Assembly (NCBI GenBank): GCA_023441125.1
Contig: JAEZQV010000215.1
Coordinates: 1 to 24,058, forward strand
Direction: 5' to 3'
DNA from: Bacillota bacterium
Lineage (GTDB): Bacteria > Bacillota_C > Negativicutes > Sporomusales > Sporomusaceae
DNA: 24,058 nucleotides
The notes below the pieces were generated by a model. That model had not been told where the DNA came from and ran no database searches. It saw nothing but the letters and a program-made list of their open reading frames with translations. A program made the translations under genes and the position numbers. Every line of letters begins with the position of its first letter. The first letter of the stretch is position 1. Shown here piece by piece: positions 8,481 to 15,804 of this stretch.

Positions 8481-9872
8481 CTATTGCTTATCCAGTTCAT
8501 CCAGCACACCGAATTCTTCCTCAAATGGCCGGATGTTCTTGTTACCCCAGAGGAAATAGTAGACAATGGCTATGACGTACGCCACCGCCACCCAGATCAG
8601 GCTGTCCACGCTGGCGACCAGCAGGCTGTACAGGCAAAATACGGCGATGATCAGGCTGAGCGCCGGAACTGCCGGGAACAGCGGCACTTTAAACGGCCGT
8701 TTGAGTTCCGGTTCCTGCGAACGCAGCACGAACAGGCTGATCAAACTGATGATATACATGATAACCGAGCCAAACACCGAGATGGTGATGACCACATTGG
8801 TCAGGCCGGTCAGCGCGGCCCCCAGACCGACCAGTCCCGGCAGCAGCAGCGCCCAGACCGGCGTATGATGCTTGGGATGAACATAGGCCAGGAATTTGGG
8901 CAGGTAGCCGGTTCGCGCCATGGCGTACGTTTGCCGGGAGTAGCCGACAATAATGCCGTGCAGCGAGGCAATCAAGCCAAACAGGCCGATAAAGTTAATG
9001 GCCATTACCCAGAAGGAACCTTCCCCGAAGATGCTGCTCAAAGCCAGCGGCAGCGGAAAGTCGACGGCGTCAATCAGTTTTACGTCGGTGATGCCGGCGG
9101 TAAGGAACAGAGTGGCAAAGGCCATGACCGTCAGCGTGCCCATACCGCTTAAAAAGCCGACCGAAATGTCCTTTTGCGGGTTGACCATCTCTTCGGCCGC
9201 CATCGCGCCGCCTTCAATGGCCAGGTAGAACCAGATCGCAAACGGTACGGCCGCCATAATGCCGTTATAGCCGTTAGGCAGAATCGGTTCGGCCATGACC
9301 TTGGCTAGGTCAAAATGCGGGATAGCCAATCCCCAGTAAATAATCAGGCCAACCAGCGCCACTACCGTTACAATGAGTTCAAAAGTAGCCGATGTCTTCA
9401 TACCCCAGTAATTAATAAAGATGAATAACAAAAACGCAACAATCGTCGCCGTCATGGCCGGGATGTCAGGCATAATGTTATGAATATAGCCGCCTTCCGC
9501 CAGAGCAATGGCCGGCGGTGCAAACACAAACTCAATCAGGCAGCTCACACCGTTCATATAGCCCCAGAATTTGCCTAAAGCCCGCCGGGCGTAGGCCGAT
9601 GGCCCGCCGGCATGGGGAATGGCGGTCGCCAGTTCTGAATAAGACAGAATAAACGTCACGTAAAAAATGGTAACCGGGATAAGCGCAAGGGCTAAACCGA
9701 TTACGCCGCCGGCGCCAAAACCATAGCTCCAGCCAAAATAGTTGCCGGAGATAACAAGTCCTACCGCCAGCGCCCAGAGATGGATGGGCTTTAATACCCG
9801 CGTAAGTTGAGGCTGCTCACCACTGTGGCCGGGCTGAACATTAGTAACTGTCTGGGTTTTCAAATCACTCAT
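8481..9872 (-). CDS. eat: Ethanolamine permease, APC superfamily
   Basis: This 463-residue membrane protein imports ethanolamine. After a hydrophilic N-terminus of about 25 residues come about twelve hydrophobic segments. The first carries the APC signature (GLVISGNYFGWSYGFGAGG), and SELATAIPHAGGPSAYARRALG follows in the next loop, as in amino-acid/ethanolamine permeases of the Eat type. EutH, the transporter in many eut operons, is not present here. The ATG at 9872 follows GAGGAGGAG. As the first gene of the eut operon it is preceded by a long leader with an intrinsic terminator. The substrate is assigned from family resemblance plus operon context; another small amine is possible but less likely. 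Confidence 0.92.
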   Translation of the reverse strand: MSDLKTQTVTNVQPGHSGEQPQLTRVLKPIHLWALAVGLVISGNYFGWSYGFGAGGVIGLALALIPVTIFYVTFILSYSELATAIPHAGGPSAYARRALGKFWGYMNGVSCLIEFVFAPPAIALAEGGYIHNIMPDIPAMTATIVAFLLFIFINYWGMKTSATFELIVTVVALVGLIIYWGLAIPHFDLAKVMAEPILPNGYNGIMAAVPFAIWFYLAIEGGAMAAEEMVNPQKDISVGFLSGMGTLTVMAFATLFLTAGITDVKLIDAVDFPLPLALSSIFGEGSFWVMAINFIGLFGLIASLHGIIVGYSRQTYAMARTGYLPKFLAYVHPKHHTPVWALLLPGLVGLGAALTGLTNVVITISVFGSVIMYIISLISLFVLRSQEPELKRPFKVPLFPAVPALSLIIAVFCLYSLLVASVDSLIWVAVAYVIAIVYYFLWGNKNIRPFEEEFGVLDELDKQ

Positions 9873-10017
9873 GATATGCTCCTCCTCGCTTTATAATTGG
9901 ATAATAGAGTAATCCGTGAAACAATCCGGTTTGTCGCTAATCCCCCCTCATCAGCCAACTGTCCAGTTCATCCGTCAAATTCATATATATAAGGCTGGAT
10001 GCTCCTGTCCGCACTGC

Positions 10018-10071
10018 AAAATAAAGAAACGCCCTATATAGCTGTTAAAAAATTAACAGCCACATAGGGCG
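10018..10071 (-). terminator. Strong intrinsic terminator in the eut leader
   Basis: The minus strand can form a 19-bp stem, CGCCCTAT then GUG/UAU wobble pairs then GCTGTTAA, closed by a TTTT loop. It is followed directly by TTTCTTTATTTT. It lies about 255 bases after the eutV stop and about 145 bases before the permease start. It may end eutWV transcripts, attenuate the eut operon, or both; the distance from eutV makes an attenuator role attractive. Confidence 0.88.
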
Positions 10072-10099
10072 CTATTACCCGCTATTTCCTTGTCGGCGC

Positions 10100-10119
10100 C
10101 AAACCGGCATGCCGGTTTG
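10100..10119. repeat. 20-bp perfect palindrome upstream of the eut terminator
   Basis: The sequence CAAACCGGCATGCCGGTTTG is its own reverse complement and lies 29 bp upstream of the terminator stem. It could be a dimeric protein-binding site or, as RNA, a hairpin next to the terminator. No known regulator is assigned. Confidence 0.7.
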
Positions 10120-10325
10120 CCTGTAATCCTGTCATGATGATGTCAGACAATCTGCCAGAGCTATAAAGCCGGGTATTACTACCAATACCGCGCGCTATTG
10201 CCCGGCATAATTCTGATAGTAAACCGCAAGAAATTTATATTCAGATAAATCTATATATTGCTATTTCGCCGCACAGTAATTTTTTCCTGCAAGATATTGC
10301 TGAAAGATATAAAAAAATTGCTATA

Positions 10326-10919
10326 CTAACCCAAAATTTTTTGCGTTTTCTGACTGGCAACAATCTGTTTAGCCAATTCAATCAGTGTCAGCCGTTCCTG
10401 CATGGCTTGGCGCAATAACTGACGGTGAGCTTCCTGTTCGGAGATACCCAGTTGATCTTTGATAATAACGCGGGCATGGGCGATGGTTTTCTGATTGGCC
10501 AGTTGGTCTTTGGTTGCGGCCAGCTCCAGCTTGATGCTTTGCGTATCTTTCCAGCGGGCATAAGCAATGCGTACAGTAGCCAGCAGCGTATTCTCCGAGG
10601 TTGGCTTTACCAGATAACCGCAGACATTCACACACTCGGCCCGGCTGATAAAGCTCGGTTGGCTATAAGCGGTAAGCATAATTACGGGAATATTCATGTC
10701 ATGAAGGATTTTTGCCACTTCCAGCCCATCCAGCTTAGGCATCATAATGTCTAAAATCGCCAGGTCCGGCGAAGTACGCTTGGCCATTTCCACAGCGTCG
10801 CGGCCATTGGCGCAGTCGCTGCATACTACATAACCGGCTTTTTCCAGGATTGCTTTTATGTCCACTCTGGTTAGAATCTCATCTTCCGCAATCAGGATCG
10901 ACAACGGGGTCGTGATCAT
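10326..10919 (-). CDS. eutV: EutV response regulator with ANTAR antiterminator domain
   Basis: EutV is the RNA-binding output of the EutVW system: phosphorylated protein dimerises, binds nascent leader RNA and prevents termination before eut genes. The 197-residue protein has a receiver domain (acidic pair Glu12/Asp13, phospho-acceptor Asp57 in AILDIMMP, Lys105 in GYLVKP) and a C-terminal ANTAR domain from about residue 130 with the pattern KTIAHARVIIKDQLGISEQEA and an Ala/Leu-rich end. The ATG at 10919 lies just after GGAGGAGGA; an upstream in-frame extension is rejected. It overlaps the 3' end of eutW by 41 bp, so the two are translationally coupled. The likely target is the leader before the permease gene. 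Confidence 0.95.
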   Translation of the reverse strand: MITTPLSILIAEDEILTRVDIKAILEKAGYVVCSDCANGRDAVEMAKRTSPDLAILDIMMPKLDGLEVAKILHDMNIPVIMLTAYSQPSFISRAECVNVCGYLVKPTSENTLLATVRIAYARWKDTQSIKLELAATKDQLANQKTIAHARVIIKDQLGISEQEAHRQLLRQAMQERLTLIELAKQIVASQKTQKILG

Positions 10920-12357
10920 ATTCCTCCTCCTCCCTGGGCAGCGGGAAAGAAACCTTCGCAATGGTTGAACCCGCGCTGCGCTCAATCTGGAATGTCCCGC
11001 CCATTTGCTCACAAACCAGTAAGTTAACCAGATACAGTCCCAAGCCGTTGCTTTTCCTGACAATATCGCCGCTGTCCTGGCGGCCGCTATCGGCCACCAT
11101 CATGTGCACAGTCCCTTCTGAATTTTCCACAAAAATGCTGATCTCGCCGTCCGGTCCTCCCCGGATGCCGTGCTTTACGCTATTGGTGATCAGCTCATTT
11201 AACACTAAAGCCACGGACACGGCCTGCTTGTCGGGGATTCTTACCTCTTGTCCCTGGATGGATATTTTGATATTTTGATCGGCCAGCGTGAAATTGCGGA
11301 CCAGATTATTAGCCAGATAGTCGGTTAAATCCAGAAGATTCAATGAATTCCAGTTCTGATGGGCAAATACGTCATGTACCCGTGCAATGGAAAGAATCCG
11401 GGTTACACAGGCCTCAAACTCCCTGGCAATTGTCTCCGATTGGACTCGGCGTTTTTGCAGGTTTAAGAGCGATACAACATTTTGCAAATTATTTTTGACG
11501 CGGTGGTGGATTTCCCGGATGATAGCACTTTGCACATCCAGTTGACGCTCTTTCTGGCGCAATTCGGTTACATCCTGAACCGAGACGACACACCCCGATA
11601 GTTCCATGTAGTTGACCAGCGGATGAACCCGGAAGAGAAAATAGGAATGATCCATTTTGTACTCCATGGGCGACGTCAGCTTATCCAGCATGTCCTGCAT
11701 ACTGGCAAAAGCCAGAGCCTGCATCAGGTTGGCGCCAAGGGGCGAGCCGGTAAAATAAAATTTGCTGATCCGGGTAGCGTTCTTATTCGCATAAATAATT
11801 TCACCTTTCTGGTTAAGGACAAAGATGCCGTTGCCTACCCATTCCTCCCAGCCGAAACTGGTAAAGGTTAAGGACATCAACGTACTGCTGAGTTTCTCCG
11901 CTGTCTGGTTAAGAAATTCGACTTGTTCTTCATGGCGAATTTCTGCCGATATATCCTTTTCCATGATGATTACGCCGATTACTTTGCCGTTTCGGCCGCG
12001 GAACGGGACCACCGTCTGATCAATCGGCACGCCTTCCTGGCTTAAGCCTCGCACATTCCGCACAACGCCTTCCCGGGAAAGCGCCTGAAAGACGGCGGGC
12101 TCTTTCGTGGCATAGGCAATCTCGCCAACCACGCTGTGCTTGTACAGGGAGCGCCGCACCGGCCGCGCCCAGGCCAGGACTATGGCATCCACCGAATTTT
12201 TCGACAACGCATCGATGAAGATATCGGTTTCCGTTAATTCAGCAATACTCGGCAGCTGCTGCACCATTTTTGCCAGATCTTCGATATCGTCCAGAGCTAA
12301 ATCGGTATATTGCTTACAAAGGTTACGAAACAATATTGGATCATACTCTTCCTTCAT
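10879..12357 (-). CDS. eutW: EutW sensor histidine kinase
   Basis: EutW senses ethanolamine in related Firmicutes and phosphorylates EutV. The 492-residue protein has no transmembrane segment, so it is cytosolic. Its order is an N-terminal kinase-associated sensor domain (about 1-140, including the VVPFRGRNGKVIGVIIMEKD block), a PAS-like domain (about 165-268, GIFVLNQKGEIIYANKNA), a HisKA_2 dimerisation domain with the H-box REIHHRVKNNLQNV (His at 284-285 of this product), and an HATPase domain (NELITNSVKHG, NGLGLYLVNLLV). I choose the ATG at 12357, 9 bases after GGAGG, over the TTG at 12360. The kinase gene precedes eutV and overlaps it. Confidence 0.93.
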   Translation of the reverse strand: MKEEYDPILFRNLCKQYTDLALDDIEDLAKMVQQLPSIAELTETDIFIDALSKNSVDAIVLAWARPVRRSLYKHSVVGEIAYATKEPAVFQALSREGVVRNVRGLSQEGVPIDQTVVPFRGRNGKVIGVIIMEKDISAEIRHEEQVEFLNQTAEKLSSTLMSLTFTSFGWEEWVGNGIFVLNQKGEIIYANKNATRISKFYFTGSPLGANLMQALAFASMQDMLDKLTSPMEYKMDHSYFLFRVHPLVNYMELSGCVVSVQDVTELRQKERQLDVQSAIIREIHHRVKNNLQNVVSLLNLQKRRVQSETIAREFEACVTRILSIARVHDVFAHQNWNSLNLLDLTDYLANNLVRNFTLADQNIKISIQGQEVRIPDKQAVSVALVLNELITNSVKHGIRGGPDGEISIFVENSEGTVHMMVADSGRQDSGDIVRKSNGLGLYLVNLLVCEQMGGTFQIERSAGSTIAKVSFPLPREEEEYDHDPVVDPDCGR

Positions 12358-12426
12358 CAAATAGTACCTCCAGAAAAGTCATTGCCTCGATATGTTTATT
12401 AAACGGAATACAGGATCAGCAATATG

Positions 12427-12487
12427 AATAAAGAAAGCGTTGACAAAAGACACTGAACACCAAATGCGCAAGTGTATTTTCAACGCT
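12427..12487 (-). promoter_or_regulatory. Terminator-like hairpin in the eutWV leader
   Basis: On the minus strand AGCGTTGA (12480-12487) pairs with TCAACGCT (12436-12443). ACACT (12471-12475) pairs with AGTGT (12450-12454) inside it, and the T-rich TTTCTTTATT follows. The same TTTCTTTATT tail follows the terminator before the permease gene. It lies between the predicted eutW promoter and the eutW start and could attenuate the regulator's own expression. The large inner loop makes termination efficiency uncertain. Confidence 0.5.
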
Positions 12488-12514
12488 GTCGAGTTTTGTA
12501 GGTAATACACATTT

Positions 12515-12543
12515 ATTTTGTCATGGGCGGCATTCTTTGTCAA
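12515..12543 (-). promoter_or_regulatory. Sigma-70-type promoter for eutWV
   Basis: A perfect -35 TTGACA (12543-12538) is followed after exactly 17 bp by CAAAAT (12520-12515, four of six matches to TATAAT). The predicted start near 12508 would give a leader of about 150 nt before eutW, containing the terminator-like hairpin. Confidence 0.6.
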
Positions 12544-12763
12544 GACTTTCCATCTATGATCCGGCTCATCTGTTACAATACCCCGGCGGCGCCTGCGCAT
12601 TGTGCAGACCCCCAAAATCCCCCAAGCGCCTATTCCGTCTTACCGGCTGCGTCCGAAACAGCTGCGGCTTTCCTGGTAGAGATTCTATGGCATTGCCGGC
12701 ATAATTGTTGTATGATAGATGCATAACTTAACAAACTATTCACACTTGGAATGAGGTATATCT

Positions 12764-13696
12764 ATGAATAGCCCAACCTCGTATACGCCGGATGAAGTTG
12801 CTAAAATTCTAAAGATTTCCCGCTTTACCGTCTATGAGATGATAAAACGCGGCAATATTCCAGCTTATCGTGTTGGCCGCAGCATGCGAGTCGAGGCTGC
12901 AGACCTGGACACGTATATCCGAAATTCCAAAAAACACGCTGCTGTTCAACCCAAAACGGCAAACCAGCCGGCGGAAAACCAGCCGCAGGCCGCCAGTGAT
13001 TTCATCCTCTGCGGTCAGGACATTGTCCTCGATGTATTGACAAGACATCTTGAGGCCCAAATGCCGCATATGCGATTTTTACGCAATTATATCGGCAGTA
13101 TGAATGCCCTGCTGGCACTGTACCGGAAGGCGGCCAGCGTGGCGACCGCCCATTTGTGGGACAGCGACACCGATACGTACAATACGCCGTATGTGCGCCG
13201 GCTGCTGCCCGGGCAGCATACACTGATATTCAACTTAGTATATCGCAATGCCGGTTTTTATGTTGCCAAGGGCAATCCCAAGAATATTATAGACTGGCAG
13301 GACTTAACGCGCGATGCCGTCCGGCTGATTAACCGGGAAAGCGGTGCCGGCGCCAGGGTCCTGCTGGACGAAATGCTGTATAAGCAGGCCATAGATCCCA
13401 AGCAAATTACCGGTTACGAGCAGGAAGAAATGAGCCATCTGGCTGTTGCCAGTTGTGTAGCCCGAGGCCAGGCCGACGTTGCCGTGGGCATTGAAAAAGT
13501 TGCCCTGCAGATCAGCGGCCTGGATTTTATTCCCTTGAAAAAGGAGCGCTATGATATTGTTATCCGGCGGGATGATGTGGAAAAGCCGGTTTTTCAGGCG
13601 CTGCTGTCCATTCTCCAGTCCAAAGCATTTTTTGATGAAATCTCCGGTATGGGCGGTTATGATTTGTCCGATACCGGCAAGCTCATGGAGCGGTGA
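12764..13696 (+). CDS. One-component regulator: excisionase-type HTH plus PBP-like (molybdate/tungstate-type) domain
   Basis: This is the only convincing plus-strand gene. Residues 8-55 form an excisionase/MerR-like DNA-binding HTH (YTPDEVAKILKISRFTVYEMIKRG). A Gln/Asn/Pro/Ala linker follows, then residues 86-310 form a periplasmic-binding-like domain without a signal peptide. Its family motifs are GSMNALLALYRKAASVATAHLWD, YNTPYVRRLLPG and NRESGAGARVLLDEML. The same domain type is found fused to MoeA proteins and in HTH regulators linked to molybdate or tungstate, so the ligand is probably an oxyanion of Mo or W (family knowledge plus inference). It is divergent from eutW and convergent with an iron-only nitrogenase operon, a system normally repressed by molybdenum. 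GAGGT precedes the ATG. The target genes are unproven; eut is the alternative. Confidence 0.88.
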   Translation: MNSPTSYTPDEVAKILKISRFTVYEMIKRGNIPAYRVGRSMRVEAADLDTYIRNSKKHAAVQPKTANQPAENQPQAASDFILCGQDIVLDVLTRHLEAQMPHMRFLRNYIGSMNALLALYRKAASVATAHLWDSDTDTYNTPYVRRLLPGQHTLIFNLVYRNAGFYVAKGNPKNIIDWQDLTRDAVRLINRESGAGARVLLDEMLYKQAIDPKQITGYEQEEMSHLAVASCVARGQADVAVGIEKVALQISGLDFIPLKKERYDIVIRRDDVEKPVFQALLSILQSKAFFDEISGMGGYDLSDTGKLMER

Positions 13697-13727
13697 TAAG
13701 TAGACTGCGTATTTCTCCCTGTTTTTC

Positions 13728-13756
13728 TTGAAAAAGAAAAAGCGCCTTGCTATAAT
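13728..13756 (+). promoter_or_regulatory. Near-consensus promoter downstream of the HTH regulator
   Basis: TTGAAA (13728-13733), a 17-bp spacer, and an extended -10 TGCTATAAT (TATAAT at 13751-13756) form one of the best sigma-70-type promoters in the window. It points rightward into a stretch with no gene before the terminator at 13813, which implies a short non-coding transcript. Confidence 0.75.
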
Positions 13757-13762
13757 TACAAT

Positions 13763-13850
13763 AAGGTAGATCAAATAAACCTGGTGCCACTGGGATTAGA
13801 GGATTTGCCTGTGCTTCATGGGTATTCGTGGTACCCATGAAGCTTTTCTA
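13763..13850 (+). ncRNA. Predicted small RNA of about 88 nt
   Basis: A consensus promoter and an intrinsic terminator frame this gene-free stretch, giving an expected RNA from about 13763 to 13850. The 5' part can form a small AGGT/ACCT stem (13764-13767 with 13779-13782) and a quasi-palindromic CCTGGTGCCACTGGG element; the 3' part is the terminator hairpin. It is convergent with nifV-alpha (stop at 13869), so it would be antisense to the 3' untranslated end of the nitrogenase operon mRNA. No Rfam family is recognised by eye. It could instead be a spurious promoter on a regulator-gene terminator. Confidence 0.5.
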
Positions 13851-13853
13851 TTT
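13813..13853 (+). terminator. Intrinsic terminator, rightward
   Basis: A perfect 12-bp stem GCTTCATGGGTA/TACCCATGAAGC with a 7-base loop (13825-13831) is followed by TTTTCTATTT on the plus strand. On the minus strand the hairpin is followed by ACAGGCAAAT, so it is not a standard terminator for nifV-alpha. It ends the small RNA and any read-through from the HTH regulator gene. Confidence 0.88.
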
Positions 13854-13868
13854 AATTTAGTGTTTTTT

Positions 13869-14714
13869 CTATCTTTTGTGCTGCTTGTCACACCGGACGC
13901 GGCCTGCATCAGCCCCCTGGCAAGCCGCGGTTACCACGTTGCTTAACCCGGGAAGTTGTTCCTGTCTGATGCCAGTATCGTACTTATAGAGTTTTGTCAA
14001 TATGTCAACTATTTCCCCCAGAGCGGCGTTGCCGGCCCGTTCACCGATGCCGCCTACCGTGACGCTGGCCATGGGCACGCCGGCCTGAATGGCTGCGACC
14101 GTATTGGCCGTTGCCAGTCCAAAATCGTTGTGCACATGAATTTCTATCGGCAGAGCACAGCTTTTTACCAACTCCAGCATGAGTTCATAAGTCTTGAGCG
14201 GCTCCAGGTACCCCACCGTATCGGCGTAACGGATGTATTCCGCACCCAGACAAGCGACTGTTTCCGCCACTTTAAGAAAAAAATCCGGATCGGCCCGGGA
14301 CGCATCCTCAGTTCCCACCGATACCGTGCAGCCAAAACTGCGCGCATAGGCCACGGCATCGGCCAGTTGCCTGAGGACAGTATCCCGGTCGCTCTTGAGC
14401 TTGTAAGCAAGGTGCATGTCGGATACCGGCACTGAAACATGAATACAGCTAAAACCGCACTCCACTGAAGTCAGAATATCCTGCCTGACAGCCCGGTTCC
14501 AGGCAATGACCCGAGGCGATAAGCCGGCATTCACAATGTCTTTCAGCGCGCACTGTTCTTCTGGTCCCATAGCCGGCGTACCGGCTTCGATGGCAAACAC
14601 GCCCGCCTCAGCCAGCGCCCTGGCGATAGCCAGTTTTTCCGCCCGGGTAAATGCCAGGCCGGCCGCTTGTTCGCCATCACGCAGGGTAGTATCGACAATA
14701 CGTATTTTTTTCAT
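13869..14714 (-). CDS. nifV-alpha: Homocitrate synthase alpha subunit (split NifV)
   Basis: This 281-residue protein carries the catalytic TIM barrel of homocitrate synthase, which condenses acetyl-CoA and 2-oxoglutarate to homocitrate, the organic ligand of the nitrogenase cofactor. The catalytic start VDTTLRDGEQAAG (residues 7-19) and the metal-binding HVHNDFGLATANT are intact, followed by GGIGERAGNAALGEI. It lacks the C-terminal regulatory part of full NifV. Together with the adjacent omega subunit it repeats the two-gene NifV known from Clostridium pasteurianum. ATGA overlap (14711-14714) couples it to the omega gene. It is the last gene of the nitrogenase operon. Confidence 0.92.
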   Translation of the reverse strand: MKKIRIVDTTLRDGEQAAGLAFTRAEKLAIARALAEAGVFAIEAGTPAMGPEEQCALKDIVNAGLSPRVIAWNRAVRQDILTSVECGFSCIHVSVPVSDMHLAYKLKSDRDTVLRQLADAVAYARSFGCTVSVGTEDASRADPDFFLKVAETVACLGAEYIRYADTVGYLEPLKTYELMLELVKSCALPIEIHVHNDFGLATANTVAAIQAGVPMASVTVGGIGERAGNAALGEIVDILTKLYKYDTGIRQEQLPGLSNVVTAACQGADAGRVRCDKQHKR

Positions 14715-15766
14715 GACGCCATCTCACAGACCAGCTGCCGCAGCTGCCAGTCGGCAACCGGCGCCTTCTGACCAACCGCCAGCACCCGTACTCGCTCCAG
14801 TATCACCGGCATATTCGCAGGATTAACAGACAGGCTGAGTTCCCTGCACTTTAACTCCAGCGCCGCTTTGCCGGAATGCTTGCCAAGGACGATTTTCCGG
14901 GACAAACCAACTGTTTCAGGCGTAAAGGGTTCATATAGATCACTTTTTTTGTTGACGCCGTCCACATGAATGCCTGATTCATGCGCAAAAATATCGGTGC
15001 CGATAATGGCTTTGGTCGTCCGGACACACTGTCCGAGTTCGTGCAATATGGTTGCGCAGTTGGTCGCCAGTTTCGCCGGCACGCTGAGCGGCAGCTCAAG
15101 TAAATACCGCGCGCCCATCAGCACCTCTTCCAATGCGGGATAGCCGTAAACGCCGCCGCAGCTTACGGCAATACAGAGCACGCCGCTCCGGATGGCACTC
15201 AACGCATTGCCGGTCGCTAAACCCCAGTCATTATTACCGTGATATTCCAGTTCGCAGGGTATGCCCTGTTTTATCGACCGGAGCGTCCGGTAAGTAACCA
15301 TCGGGTCCAGTTCGCCCATTTTATCGTCAACCACCAGCCTGGTTATGTTGTACAGCCTTACTATCCGGGCAAGCGCATACAGACCGCTTAGGGAGCAGCG
15401 GCAGCCGCCGGCCATGGCAAGCGCCACAGTCACTCCCCTCAGCTGAGCCCGCCGCAACGCCGCTTTAACCGGTTCCGGCATTTGGTTTATCTCCTGATAA
15501 TTCATAGTGATTTTTAGCATGCGGCAACCCAGTGAAAAGGCCTCGTCTATTTCTTCGGCAACAGGACGGACAGACGCGCGGATATTGTCCATGTTTATTT
15601 GGCATTCGCGCCTGATGGCTGCATAGACCGCCAGCGTCATATCAAATACCATGGGAACGAGTGCTTCCAGCCCGGCCTTTACCCGTCCTGCAGACACTAT
15701 ATTGATATGATGATTTTCCAAAGCATTGCCCAGTGTCTGATCAATAAACACAATATCCGTTTTCAT
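14711..15766 (-). CDS. nifV-omega: Homocitrate synthase omega subunit (split NifV)
   Basis: This 351-residue protein is the partner of NifV-alpha. The N-terminal barrel is degenerate: FIDQTLGN replaces the catalytic DTTLRDG. The later part keeps the typical homocitrate synthase features: YHGNNDWGLATGNAL, HESGIHVDGVNKKSDLYEPF and VLGKHSGKAAL. The active-site completing segment is therefore supplied by omega and the catalytic start by alpha, which explains the split. The ATG at 15766 follows AGAGGGG and lies 38 bp after nifB. An isopropylmalate synthase role is unlikely, given the nitrogenase context and the omega-alpha order. Confidence 0.9.
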   Translation of the reverse strand: MKTDIVFIDQTLGNALENHHINIVSAGRVKAGLEALVPMVFDMTLAVYAAIRRECQINMDNIRASVRPVAEEIDEAFSLGCRMLKITMNYQEINQMPEPVKAALRRAQLRGVTVALAMAGGCRCSLSGLYALARIVRLYNITRLVVDDKMGELDPMVTYRTLRSIKQGIPCELEYHGNNDWGLATGNALSAIRSGVLCIAVSCGGVYGYPALEEVLMGARYLLELPLSVPAKLATNCATILHELGQCVRTTKAIIGTDIFAHESGIHVDGVNKKSDLYEPFTPETVGLSRKIVLGKHSGKAALELKCRELSLSVNPANMPVILERVRVLAVGQKAPVADWQLRQLVCEMAS

Positions 15767-15804
15767 CCTGCTACCCCTCTTTCCTGTTTAATTTACCGGT
15801 TTTA

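Larger units (their letters stand above)
9873..10325 (-). promoter_or_regulatory. 453-bp leader region of the eut operon
   Basis: No gene is evident between eutV and the permease. Read on the minus strand the region holds a paired GCCGGG/CCCGGC element around 10171-10206, a 20-bp perfect palindrome (10100-10119), a directly repeated AATAGCG just before the terminator, and a strong intrinsic terminator (10018-10071). This layout fits control by EutV antitermination. I could not find the paired hexaloop hairpins (A1/G4 loops) known from EutV and NasR targets, nor a cobalamin riboswitch, nor a convincing sigma-70 promoter. Confidence 0.6.
12358..12763. other. 406-bp divergent intergenic region
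   Basis: No gene is supported between eutW (leftward) and the HTH regulator (rightward). It holds a good minus-strand promoter for eutW, a long inverted repeat in the eutW leader, and on the plus strand a TATGAT -10-like element (12711-12716) with only a weak -35 before the regulator. ATTGCCGGCATAATT at 12692-12706 resembles a site in the eut leader. The stretch 12545-12690 is unremarkable. Confidence 0.6.

Noticed and set aside
9873..10325. Cobalamin riboswitch in the eut leader
   Set aside because: Some Firmicute eut systems use one, but no B12-box or the conserved core around it can be read here.
10920..11063. N-terminal extension of EutV
   Set aside because: The extra residues are antiparallel-frame sequence from the end of eutW; the ATG at 10919 has an ideal ribosome site and gives the standard receiver start.
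12523..12726. Small plus-strand open frame of 67 codons before the regulator
   Set aside because: No ribosome site, biased composition, and it overlaps predicted control elements.
13304..13774. Minus-strand open frame of 156 codons opposite the HTH-PBP regulator
   Set aside because: It is antisense to the conserved binding domain and has no ribosome site or homology that I recognise.
13781..13812. GCCACTG in the small RNA as part of a cobalamin or Moco riboswitch
   Set aside because: Only a short match; the rest of either consensus is not visible and no gene follows the terminator.
13813..13843. Hairpin as the terminator of nifV-alpha
   Set aside because: On the minus strand it is followed by ACAGGCAAAT and not a U-tract.
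13869..15766. The two NifV-like genes as isopropylmalate or citramalate synthase of amino-acid synthesis
   Set aside because: The split omega-alpha form, a 4-bp overlap and the position directly after nifB favour homocitrate synthase.
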